Below the pieces are notes generated by a model. The model worked only from the letters and a program-made list of their open reading frames with translations. It had not been told where the DNA came from and searched no databases. The position numbers and the translations under genes were made by a program. Of a stretch of 48,425 nt of DNA, positions 1 through 10,375 are shown one piece after another. The DNA lies in NCBI GenBank assembly GCA_037176905.1, contig JBBBWG010029344.1, positions 5,195 through 53,619 of the forward strand, given 5' to 3'. How positions within the stretch are numbered: the first letter of the stretch is position 1; each line of letters begins with the position of its first letter. Source of the stretch: Azolla pinnata (taxonomy: Eukaryota > Streptophyta > Polypodiopsida > Salviniales > Salviniaceae).

Positions 1-541
1 CAGTTTCCTTCATTGGAACACAACAGCTACAGAGTCAGATTTTGGAAAGTACGAGTTTGCCAAGATCAAAAATGTTTCCAGTGTACAATCTCTCGATATT
101 ATAAACAAAATACCGGTGGAATAAATAAGAACTAGCAAACCCTCTATTTTGTGATGTCACGAAGTTGGCAACATAATGAAGAGAACAATCAGGCGTTTCA
201 TGATGGAATGCCGAATTTCAGGGCGTAATTTGCTTAAGATTTAAAGCAAAAAATAAAAGCTGAGACTCAGATATATTCAAGTGAACTTGATTTTATTGCA
301 CCATATAGCTAGAGCATATAAGGGAAGAGATTGACGAAGCCCGAATATAATGGCAAGCGGGAGAGAAAAGCCAGTCCAAGCGGATGGGAGGGACTAAAGC
401 GAGAGCATCAAGAGAGAGATTGTGTGCAACAGAACTAAGAGCGGAGAGATAGCCTAACGGCAGAGTAAAACAATGAAACAAGCGAGATTTCGGGGAGGAG
501 AGGCACTTCAGACGCAATTATCGCGAGATTAAGAGAGATAT
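1..541. other. no recognisable gene
   Basis: Mixed-composition DNA. One 74-codon minus-strand open frame (293-517) begins without clear start context and matches no family I know. It could contain intron or later exons of the candidate gene whose first exon is proposed at 550-630. Confidence 0.4.
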
Positions 542-549
542 TCACATAC

Positions 550-630
550 CTGAGTACTCCATGTGGAGCTGCCTGAAGGAGAGAAGCGAGTCGAAGGGCG
601 GCAGATAACACGAACTGTGTTCGCGTTCAT
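550..630 (-). CDS. candidate first coding exon of a minus-strand gene leaving the window at the left
   Basis: Reading leftward, an ATG at 630 opens 27 codons (starting MNANTVRVICRPSTRFSPSG) that end at a good splice donor, CAG|GTATGTG (549-543), in phase 0. Upstream is a TTC-rich stretch typical of plant 5' leaders, and a TATAAT-like sequence lies near 780. A second ATG (567) in another frame reaches the same donor. I could not find a convincing second exon in 1-540 and recognise no family, so this may be only a leader exon or chance. Confidence 0.25.
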
Positions 631-651
631 GGCGTGGCGATGAAGGAACCG

Positions 652-695
652 AAGAAGAAGAAGAAGAAGGAAGAAGAAGAAGAAGGAGAAGAAGG
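652..695. repeat. GAA microsatellite
   Basis: Near-perfect GAA triplets broken by single GGA units. On the minus strand this is a TTC-rich leader-like tract upstream of the candidate exon at 550-630. Confidence 0.85.
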
Positions 696-962
696 CAACG
701 ACGGGGAAGGAGGAAATAAGGGTTTTTATGTATTTGTACGCTCGTATATCGCCACATACGTATACGGTACACCGTACATTATAAAGATACTTACATGAGT
801 ATGTTTGTATTTACCATTCATTTGTACCGTATAATTCAGGTCGTACATACTTCACCTGTATATATGTGTATAGATTGTAATGTCTTCCGGTATCTGGGAA
901 AGAGAATGCAGGACTTAAGGAAAGTTCGTTTGACAAATTTTCACAATTATGTTGTATGGGCA

Positions 963-1115
963 CTTTGTCCCCAGATGAGTTAAATTTACGTGATTTTGTA
1001 TTTTGAGCACCTTAGAGGGTTAACCTTGCCACATCAGTACTTTGTCCTCGTATGAGTTAGATTTATGTCATTTTGTATTGCAATACCTTAAAGGGTGGAT
1101 CGAGCTAGCCACGTC
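963..1115. repeat. two-copy tandem duplication, ~75 bp unit
   Basis: Two diverged copies share the blocks ACTTTGTCC, TGAGTTAgATTTA, ATTTTGTATT and ACCTTAaAGGGT. The second copy starts near 1038. No coding content is visible. Confidence 0.65.
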
Positions 1116-2299
1116 GTACGAGCCGGTTTTTTTTTTGTATTGTCATGTTGTTTTAATACAAACATATATTTACGGAAAAAAAAAAAGGGAGGAGAGAGAG
1201 ACAGAGATACAGATAGAGAGATAGCTGGTGAACATGGGCAGCGATGAGTTAGGTATTCAGTACGAGTCATTTCAGCACGAGCTCATGAGACAAAGCATAC
1301 TATTGTGATGTTTGTGCTTCCAATCATCTAATTCTGAGAGTATAATCATCTAGGGTTCCCATACGGTAAATCTAATTTTAGGTGATGTTTAAAGATGAAA
1401 TGAATGAGGTATATTGCCATCGAAATCTCTCGATGAGAAGACACAGGAGTAATTCCTCCATGAAATGAGAAACTTCTTTTATCAAAGTATTGTCCATGTG
1501 AGTACTTTGATGAGGAAATTCGAAGTCAGGATAACCTCACTAAACCTTAACATTGTCAACGAAATGTCAGGGTATAGGCAACAGGGTTTTAAGCTTTCTA
1601 CACGATGCGTCAGATCCAAGTTGCTTAAGAAGTCATCAATATTAGATTTTGTAGTGCATCCTTTCTTCTTTCTTTAATCCTTCTGGTCACCATCAAAATG
1701 GCAATCGGATCGATCTTCGTGGATTCTTAATTTGAGTTCAGGCATAACAAACACGATTAACAAAGTTCTCAAACTCTCGATATGACTATCGAGGTGCATG
1801 CTTAAGCTTTCCAAGGAGTCTTTAGATCGTCAATGGCAATAAGGCGAAACAAGAATCAGAGAGCACAGTTGTTCCAACGTCGAATGTTGGCCTTCAAGGG
1901 AATGCTCAGGTAACAAGCAAGGTCGCACATTCAATTCTTCTCGATGGAGTGTATCTTTGATCCCATGTAGCTTATTGATGCAGGCTTCTCGTTCCCATCA
2001 ACAACGTATCCGGCTTCGCGTAGAGAGTATCAATTTTTTCTTTTCAGTTCCTGTAGACATGTAAATCTGGATCTGAGGTACCGGGTTCATCTAGCGGGCA
2101 GAATATATCATCTGACCGAAGGGCTTGCCGTCGAGGACAATGTTGCTTATTGCTGTCGGTGCAAAAGAAATATCACCGACACCATCATGAAGGGGGGGAA
2201 TCAATGGATTCATCGATCAAGAAATGGCCAAGGCATGATTCGAACCTGGAACCACTTGTGATATCAAGCAAAATATATTTACAGATAACCCTACAACTC
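1116..2299. other. intergenic stretch, no gene seen
   Basis: Contains short A and T runs and a GA-rich patch (1190-1222). A tRNA B-box-like sequence, GGTTCGAATC, occurs on the minus strand near 2233-2242, but no tRNA fold surrounds it. No open frame resembles a known protein. Confidence 0.45.
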
Positions 2300-3290
2300 A
2301 CCACTATCATGGTCATTGTCATCACCATCATCATCACCACCACTGGCACCATCACCATCATCATCATCAGCACCATCATCATCAGCATCAGCACCACCAT
2401 CATCACCATAATCACCGTCATCATAATCAACATCATTAGCATCACCAATATCATCATCATCACCACCACTAGCACCATTACCATCATCAACATCGGCACC
2501 ACGATCATCACCATCAACACCACCATCATCAACATCATCACCATCATCATAATTAGCATCATTAGCATCACCAACATCATCATCATCACCACCACTAGCA
2601 CCATTACCATCATCACCATCAACACCACCGCCATCACCATCATCACCATCATCATAATCAACATCATTAGCATCACCAACATCATCATCACCACCACCAC
2701 TAGCACCATTACCATCATCAACATCAACATCACGACCAATACCACCATCATCACCATCATCAACATCAACACCAACATCAACACCACCACCAACACCACC
2801 ATCATCAGCATCAACACCACCATCATCAGCATCAACACCACCATCATCAGCATCAACACCACTATCATCAACATCAGCACCACCATCACCAGCATCAACA
2901 CCACCAACAACAACACCACTGCCATCACCATCATCAAGATCATCACCATCACGATAACCACCACAACATCATCACATTCTTCATCATCACATCAACGCCG
3001 CTGTCATCACCATTACTTGTCATTACCCATCAACACCATCACCATCGCCACCATCACCATCATCATCGTCACCATCATCACCGCATTCGTCACCATCATC
3101 ACCGCATTCGTCACCATCGTCACCATAGTCGCCATCGCCATACCATCGTCATCAGCACGTCATCATCCGACCATCACCATCACCACCACCGCCACCATCA
3201 TCATCATCACCACCATCATCATCATCACCATCGTCATCATCATCATCAGCACCATCGTCGTCGTCGCCTTCGTCACCATCGTCGTGGAAA
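2300..3290. repeat. ~1 kb imperfect CAT/CAC/ATC trinucleotide array
   Basis: Almost every triplet is ATC, ACC, or a one-base variant (ATT, AGC, ACA), with higher-order blocks such as CATTAGCATCACCAACATCAT recurring. The triplet period leaves several frames open on both strands, giving spurious long open frames of Ile/Thr or Met/Val. It ends 77 bp before the UEV1 start codon, so it is part of that gene's promoter or leader region. Confidence 0.95.
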
Positions 3291-3366
3291 GAAGGAAAGA
3301 CGCAGACGCAGGAAGAGGAAGCAAGAAAGAAAATTTCTGCCTGTTTCTCGCTGCGAGGAAAGAGAT

Positions 3367-6300
3367 ATGTCGGCCGCTGGTCCTTCTGTCGTCGGTAAAT
3401 TTCCCCCCTCCCTCCATTTCTTCTCCGTCTTCTTCTTCCGATCAGTTCGGAGCTTCATGCGATTGTTGGTTTTTGTGTCGGGGTTTCTGCTCTTCTTTGG
3501 TGAAGAAACAAGAAATCTCAACCGGTTGAGAGTCACGGGTTCCTTTCTTTCAGTAACTAGTTTAACTTCCTACCAACGTGGAAGAACGGTGGCCAGTTCT
3601 GGATCTCGTTCTCTGCTTCTTTCCCTTCTGCAGCGAATTCATCCTAACTTCGTAACGAGTTCATAAACGTGGTTTTTCTTTGCCGATTTGCACGTTATCA
3701 GCTTTTCAAGCCCTCATCTGTTTGCTGATTTCTGCTTTTTTTCGTAAAGGAAGAAATGAGCTTGGCCAGAAGAAAGCACTCTTTTGTTTTGTTTTGTTTT
3801 GTTGTCTGCGTTCCAGTTTCTGCTCTTTTGACCACTTGAAGATCTTAAATCACGGATTCGAGGCTTCAGTAACAGGCCATTGTTAGTCATGTCCAACATC
3901 TATATCTATCTAGTACTGGTCAAAATAATTATATACGTCAGAGAGATCGAGAGAGCAATTCGAAAGAGGAAATGTAGTAGGTCATTCTCTCCTTTATTCT
4001 CAGGAAACGTTCCAGTTTAAGCTCATTAAACACAATGCTGTATACTCTTTGCATTGCTCAGAAAACAAATAAGACGTAATGATATTGCAATATGACGAGA
4101 ACATTTGATTACTGTGAAATCTGAATTCTTTTTAAACACTATGGCAAAAAACATTTGAATACTATTCTTTCCAACTCAGGTAAACTGTTTCTCAAGCTCA
4201 TGAAGCCAGAAAAATCTGATTCATTTAAAGAACTTGAATTTGTGTACCTATCATCAATATGATTTGAAATCATGATGCTACAACATCGAAGCTCTGCTAT
4301 CTATGCATCTAGTAAACAACAAATCTTGTGTACCATTCAATTTTTGCATTTGCATTGGTTTTTCAATTTGCTGTTTAAGGAATTTAATAGCTGTTTGAAA
4401 GTCTTCTGCTAAAATGTAAAATTTGCAAACAATTGTTGTGTTTGAAACTGTCAAAGTTCTACCGCAAAGACGAAGGAGGAGGAGTCCAAATATTTAAAGA
4501 GCTTCGTGTGCTCAAATATTATTTGATTAACAATATTTTAAAACAATCATTTTTACAGTTCCCAGGAACTTTCGGTTGCTAGAAGAATTGGAAAGAGGAG
4601 AGAAAGGAATTGGTGATGGAACTGTTAGCTATGGCATGGATGATGGTGATGATATCTTCATGCGGTCATGGACTGGAACCATAATTGGTCCCCACAATGT
4701 AAGCCTTTATGTGATCCAAATACACAACTTTTTGATGTTCACACGCAATTAGAAAGTACTTGGTCCAATATGATCTAAGTATATGTATTGCAGTTGTCAC
4801 AGTTTGCAGTTTTATGAAACTAAAATATGCATATTCTAGTATTACGTGTATTATGAATTATTCAGACGAGGAAATACATTGTTTTCTATAATTGAGATAT
4901 GCAATGCCCCTGACTGGACATGCTATGAATGTGTGTTCTAGGACATTACTTGAAGGAACATATACACATCCAGATATATGCTATCTTATCATGGTTGTAA
5001 CCATAGAAAAGAGTCATTAAGTTGTATAGTTCATGCTGCATGGGAAAAGCTGTCAAGAGACTCCCCTTACCTCACTGAGCCCCCCCTCATGGTTGTCTCT
5101 CAGCCCACGCTAGGACTCTCATGAAGCTGACCCGACTCCCCCCTCTGAGCAAGTGAAAGCTGTGGCTATTGCTGTCATTTGATGAATAATGACCTTCGGG
5201 TGTTCCCTTTAGCCTTAGATTGTGTTGTGCCCTTTGGGCGCTCTATTCACAAACTAATGATAGTATATACAAATAGGAAGAAAAGGTCTCAAGAAACACG
5301 ATTCAGTAAGAGAACTCATTGATAACATGGTTCATCAAAAGAGGGCCTTAAAGGTGGAAAGTTAAACGACATTGTATGATAATACTACTTTCCCCGATTG
5401 GTTGTATTTAAGATCTTCATTTAGGAGTGTTGGGCATGGTAAGGAAAAATATGGCAGGATAGCAACATAAGAAATGTCAGTCACAAGGATCATAACTCTC
5501 ATTCTTACTCAACTACAAGAACATAAGTAATCTCTTTGACTCTCAAGTGTGACTTGTATAAAAGGACAATGTCCTCTAGTAACTTTGTGTAAAGCACCCA
5601 AATCTCGTGTGAAGCATTATCCTGTGCTACACTTTAAACATATACATGTGTATATATCCATATATATCTACATTAGCATACAAACATTTTATGTGTGTGT
5701 ATAATATGTATGTATGTGTGTATGTCTGTTTATGCTTATGTACATATTATATTCCAAAATTTGCTAAATATATGCAAATACCAATGGACAGTGTTTTTGA
5801 ATGTCATTGATAGGCAGTGGCAGTTGCATTTTCAAGGTGAGATTTTGATAATATTTTAGAGGATGGATGGTTGTAACTAATGCCTCATCCTATGTCTACT
5901 TTTCTTATTTTTTGCAAATGAAAATACGTCTAGCTGATTCCATGGATTCTGCATCATGAATAAATTAGTGGCATTTCGAAAATAATAGCTTTATGTAGCA
6001 ATTTCTATGACATTGTTATAATTAATCAATCAGACTTGGACAGAAAGTCTTACCATGAATATTCAGGCCTTCTTCAAAGTTGAAGAAAAGAAGTTTGCTT
6101 TGGTAGCCATTATATTACACTTTTTACTGCTGCTTGTTCTGCTTCTTGCGCATATCAAAATCCTTATCGCCTGTTGGTCTAAATTTTAGATGCTGCGGGC
6201 AAACTCTTCAAGTTTCAGGAGGATGCAATTATGATTCACATCTTATTCTGTTATGTGCATTTCTAGTCTTAGTAAGACAAATAGACCTGGAACATCAAGC

Positions 6301-7157
6301 TATTACTTACAAAATCCAATGCCATATTATAGTTCACATCCTGTTCCTACACATACATTTCTTGTCTTACTAAAGCAACATAGATCTAGTTCATCAAGTC
6401 CATGCTGTTGCTTAAATTTTCGATGCTGTTACTTGAATTCTCGATTCTGAATTTTAGACTTTGTAGTTAATATTACTAGTAGGATTGCTTGTTAGCAACA
6501 TCTTTGATATGAGCTATACAACAATTTGATAATTTTGGGTGATTTAATGTTCGTTTCATAGTACATTGATTCATACTGACCTTGAAGATATATGATTACT
6601 TATTTAAAGTTGTTTATCTGTCTACAGTCTATGCACGATGGACGCATTTATCAACTGAAGTTATTCTGTGATAAAGATTATCCAGAGAGGCCTCCGACTG
6701 TTAAGTTCTACTCTAAAATCAACATGAGCTGTGTGAATCAGGAGACTGGAGTGGTAAATACTACAACCCAGTCTCTTATGCTCCTTGTTCCTTTGTTTTT
6801 ACTTCTTGATGGCTGTAGTGGACTGGTTTCTGCTATCTGAATCTGCTTGTTAGGTTATTCACAGAGGGGAACTTCATATCCAAAATGCAAAAACGATCTC
6901 ACTAGAAAGTCATTGAGAAGTTTGATGAAATCATAGCTTCCTGTAGAATGACATTGTCATGTTTAAGTATCTGATATGATATGGCATTTCAAGTAAGCTA
7001 ACCTGTCATATTGCAGGTCGAGAAGAAAAATTTCCCTTTGTTGGCAAATTGGAAAAGAGAGTATACCATGGAAAAGATATTGGTAGAGTTGAAGCGAGAG
7101 ATGTCGGCATCACATAATAGGAAACTACCCCAACCTCCGGAAGGGAGTACATTTTGA
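3367..7157 (+). CDS. UEV1: ubiquitin-conjugating enzyme E2 variant (UEV1 / MMS2 type)
   Basis: Exons 3367-3394, 4559-4698, 6628-6753 and 7017-7157 join to 144 residues. All introns are GT-AG with compatible phases (1, 0, 0). The start is set by the tiny 28-nt exon 1 (MSAAGPSVV), which joins to [17 protein letters not shown], the typical UEV1 N-terminus. The E2 fold follows, with [36 protein letters not shown] and [12 protein letters not shown], ending [14 protein letters not shown]. UEVs lack the catalytic cysteine of true E2s, and this protein has no HPN-x-C active-site motif. In the known family it pairs with UBC13 to build Lys63-linked ubiquitin chains in DNA-damage tolerance and signalling. 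There is no C-terminal CaaX box, so it resembles the soluble UEV1C/D kind. Introns 1 and 2 (1.16 and 1.93 kb) contain AT-rich microsatellite sequence and a diverged ~120-bp duplication (about 6190-6400). Confidence 0.95.
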
Positions 7158-8023
7158 CTGTGAAGAGCATCATTTTGGCCTCCATTGGTCTAATTTCATC
7201 ACATAAATGAGTCCTAGCACTTTTGAAAGTAACTGGCAAGTCTGGACATCCAACATTTTTTAGTGTGTGAGTTTCAGAGCGTAAAAGGCTTCGAGGGGCT
7301 CAATGTGTGTATATTTAAGGTTCTTGGTTTTCCTCTTTGGGACTTGTTTAGGTGTATTTGTGTTCTCAAAGTCATATCAGCGACAGCCACAAAGAACTAT
7401 CATCAACTTCTTGCCATATTCTATCAAAGATTCAGAATTTAATGATGGATCTTCCTTATAAAAGTTGCAATATTACATGAACCACAGTTCTCTTTGAGAT
7501 GTTGGATACCAGATTCCATGTTAATGTCCAGAACTTAGTATCTTCTATTCAGAACTTGATGATGTCCAGAACGTAGTATCTTCTATTCAGTCCTCTCAGT
7601 TCAAGAGCTTTTATAATGATTTTTGCCTGGTTTGAATCGTGTCTAGAACAGAGTCCAGATTGATGATGGATAAGCAATGCCAGAAATGGCAAGCCATGGA
7701 TTTTTAACAATGGCTGGGGACTTGAATGTTAATGGTAATGATTTTGACTTGTTATGGTCTTAAGCGCCTCATAATGGTAGTTGGAATCGAATCGATGGGA
7801 AAGCCATTCCTTGATCGAAGCAAAAGGCGTCGAGAGCCACAAAACCTTCTTCCCTATGCGAAGGCATTGATCGTTGATTTGATTATATTATGTGTATGTA
7901 TATGTATCTAAAAAGAATGATCACAGCGATTTGCTTTGCCTTAATTTTGAGGACTGATTCTTGTTTGATCGAAACAGAATTTGATTGTCAGAAACAGAGT
8001 TTGGACGTCAGATGCAAGGCATC
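7158..8023. other. UEV1 3' region, no further gene
   Basis: Follows the UEV1 stop codon and should hold its 3' UTR. A short local duplication occurs near 7530-7590 (copies of CCAGAACkTAGTATCTTCTATTCAG). No other coding exon is recognisable. Confidence 0.5.
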
Positions 8024-8340
8024 AGAACAGAGTCACAAAAGGATATATATGTATATGTATGCGAAACTCTGATGTGGGTCTTCTCTCTTTCTATTGATCC
8101 TCTTCCTGGACATCTCAAATGCATGCATGCAAACATAAATCGATCGGCGGATTACCAGGGCATTCAGAACAGAGTCACAAAAGGATATATATATATATAT
8201 ATGCATATATGTATATGGAACTGTGATGCGGGTGGTCTTCTCTCCTTCTCCGTCGATCCTCTTCCTGAGCATCTCGAATGCATGCATACGTAAAGAATTC
8301 GATCTGCGTCTGCAGATCAGAACAAAGCCACAAAAGGATA
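8024..8340. repeat. tandem duplication, ~142 bp unit, two copies plus a fragment
   Basis: Each copy begins CAGAACAGAGTCACAAAAGGATATATAT and continues through a GTCTTCTCTC..GATCCTCTTCCTG block to CGAATGCATGCAT. Copies start near 8026 and 8166, and a third start (CAGAACAAAGCCACAAAAGGAT) near 8318. A TA microsatellite is expanded in copy 2. Confidence 0.8.
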
Positions 8341-8348
8341 GAAACCTA

Positions 8349-8600
8349 GGATGAACGTATGTATGTATGTGTGTACGTATATGTGTACATATGTGTGTAC
8401 GTATATGTGTACATATGTATGTACGTATATGTGTACATATGTATGTACGTATATGTGTACATATGTATGTACGTATATGTGTACATATGTATGTACGTAT
8501 ATGTGCACGTATGCTTGTACGTATATGTGTACGTATGTATGTGTGCATGTATGGATGTGTGTGTGCATGTGCATGTATCATGTATGTATATGCATGTATG
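8349..8600. repeat. 24-bp minisatellite of alternating purine-pyrimidine (GTAC/TATG) sequence
   Basis: Repeats of GTACGTATATGTGTACATAT plus GTAT (24 bp), degrading to TGCATGTATG repeats at the right edge. Units are nearly self-complementary, and since 24 is divisible by three several frames stay open, giving artificial Thr/Tyr/His/Val open frames. Confidence 0.9.
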
Positions 8601-8787
8601 TATCATATGCCAGGAACCAAGAGCTCTCGGCGATGGCGATGGCGATGGCGATGGCGCTGACAGTGGCGATGGCGATGGCGGGCACGCCCAAGACAGCGGC
8701 TCCCCGCAGAGATCCACGCTCCCATCGAAGCTGCTGCTGCTGAACCTCGCCATATCGTTGTTGGAGACGTCCAAGTACTGCAGAGTT

Positions 8788-8818
<31 letters not shown>

Positions 8819-9470
8819 AGGAGGAGGAGGAGGAGGAGGAGCTCATCCCTGCAGGCATCGCCCCGCTGAAGTTGTTTCCCCCGCCGAGGTCGAGGACCGG
8901 AAAGGTTGCTGAGGCCGGCGATGGAGGGGCGGGTTTGGCCCCGGCGAAGCCGTTTGGAGCAGAGGTCCAGGAGCTGAAGGCGGGGCCACAGGAGGAAAAG
9001 TCGATCTGCTCCACGAGAGATCGTTGTTCCCCCCGAGGGAGAGGAAGCGGAAGGGGATCTGCATCGCGTCAGATCGCTGGGGGGATGGGGGCCGAACAGG
9101 AGGAGGTTGGATCTGAGGTTGAGCCGTGTGTCCATTGGCGTCGAGCTCAGACAAGGCGGTCGATCCCCAGAAGGCCCCTTCCTTCCCTTTGGAAGCTGCA
9201 GCCATGGCTCATCCTCCGACAGGTATCTGCACTCCACACAACCTTCCCAGGATGCGCAGATTGTGGCTATGGAGGAAGCATTTCCATGATGATGCTAAGC
9301 TCCTCGATGCTTGACGAAATGTTGGCTTTGAACGTGAGGAGTGCATCTGCATTGCTGAGTAGGCCTGTGGGAAGTGCTAGGCTATGGTGCTTGTAGCCGG
9401 AAAGCATCAACAACAGGAGGAGGATGATGATGGAAGGACCAGGGAATCGGCATTTCGTTGGAAACCCCAT
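8600..9470 (-). pseudogene. decayed leucine-rich-repeat receptor (LRR-RLP/RLK ectodomain) fragment
   Basis: Reading leftward from an ATG at 9470: a signal-peptide-like segment (IIILLLLLMLSG), then an LRR N-terminal cap (NADALLTFKANISSS), then a stop at 9267. Homology then continues in changing frames: WLQLPKG, STALSELDANG, FRFLSLGGNNDLS, FSS..NGFAGA, SIAGLSNLSG, FPVLDLGGGNNFSGAMPAG, LQYLDVSNND and finally DLCGEPLSWACP, which looks like an LRR C-terminal cap. At least four frame changes are needed. A GGC run (poly-Ala) and a GAG-strand run (poly-Ser) at about 8791-8840 are inserted between LRR blocks. No transmembrane or kinase domain follows; the 24-bp minisatellite takes its place. A badly sequenced live gene is less likely but possible. 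Confidence 0.65.
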
Positions 9471-9502
9471 CGATCCGAAGCTTTACATGCAGTCCACATT
9501 CG

Positions 9503-9990
9503 TCGATCTCTCGGTAATCTCGACACATACGCAAACTCCTCAGAAAATTTGGTGTGTTTGTGTATATATATGTCTAGCTTCATCGGCATGTGCATGAAAG
9601 GCTTGAACTTTAGCTCTCTCTCTCAAGTTCTTGGCATCAATTGTACCATATGATGGTACGAGCTTAGAATTCGAGAAAGCTCGATTTGTATGCATATGCT
9701 TGGGCAGGCAGGAAATTGAGAGAGAGAGAGAAAGAGAGATGTATAGCTTCATCAATCTCTCGGTAATCTTGACCCATACACAAACTTCTCAGAAATTTTG
9801 TGTGTTTGTGTATATATATATATAAATGTCTAGCTTCGTCGGCATGTCTATGAAACACTTGAACTTTGACTCTCTCTCTTTGGCATCATAGTACCATATG
9901 ATGGTACGAGCTTAGAATTCGAGAAAGCCCGATTTGTATGCATATGCTCAGGCAGACAGGAAAGTGAGAGAGAGAGAAAGAGAGAGATGT
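9503..9990. repeat. two-copy tandem duplication, ~248 bp unit
   Basis: Both copies carry ATCTCTCGGTAATCT, CTCAGAAATTTTGTGTGTTT, a TA run, GTCTAGCTTCrTCGGCATG, CCATATGATGGTACGAGC and a GA-rich end. The second copy begins near 9752. No coding content is supported. Confidence 0.8.
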
Positions 9991-9997
9991 ATATATG

Positions 9998-10375
9998 CAT
10001 ACCATTGTGGTGGTAGTGGTTTTTTTGCCATGCATTTCATGTGATTTCAATCAATAAGTTTGTCAAAACAACGTCCCTATGGAGCCCCTTTTGGTTACTT
10101 ATACATTTTGTGTCAAGAATGATACATACCATTGTGGTAGTAGTGCTTTTCTTGCCATTCATTTCATGTGTTTTCAATTAACGAGCTTGTCAAAACAACA
10201 TCCTTATGGAGCCCCTTTTGGTTACTTATACATTTTGTGTCAAGAATGATACATACCATTGTGGTAGTAGTGCTTTTCTTGCCATTCATTTCATGTGTTT
10301 TCAATTAACGAGCTTGTCAAAACAACATCCTTATGGAGCCCCTTTTGGTTACTTATACATTTTGTGTCGAGAATG
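9998..10375. repeat. three tandem copies of a 127-bp unit
   Basis: Copies start at 9998, 10125 and 10252 with CATACCATTGTGGTrGTAGT and end with TACACATTTTGTGTCrAGAATG-like sequence. Copies 2 and 3 are almost identical and copy 1 is more diverged, so the last duplication is recent. Confidence 0.92.

Noticed and set aside
2225-2260. tRNA or SINE suggested by a GGTTCGAATC B box on the minus strand
   Set aside because: Flanking bases do not form a T-stem, and no A box or acceptor arm is found; at most a SINE fragment.
2150-3529. 459-codon plus-strand open frame (Ile/Thr/His) and its minus-strand Met/Val partner
   Set aside because: Both are products of the triplet array; composition is pure repeat, and the UEV1 exon 1 lies inside in another frame.
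3395-3666. Extension of the UEV1 exon 1 frame to a 99-residue protein
   Set aside because: The sequence after 3394 is intron; joining at GTCG|GTAAAT restores the conserved VPRNFRLL N-terminus.
8346-9396. Long overlapping open frames on both strands across the 24-bp minisatellite
   Set aside because: They are open only because 24 is divisible by three; the LRR similarity in the minus frames is broken by frame changes and is reported as a pseudogene.
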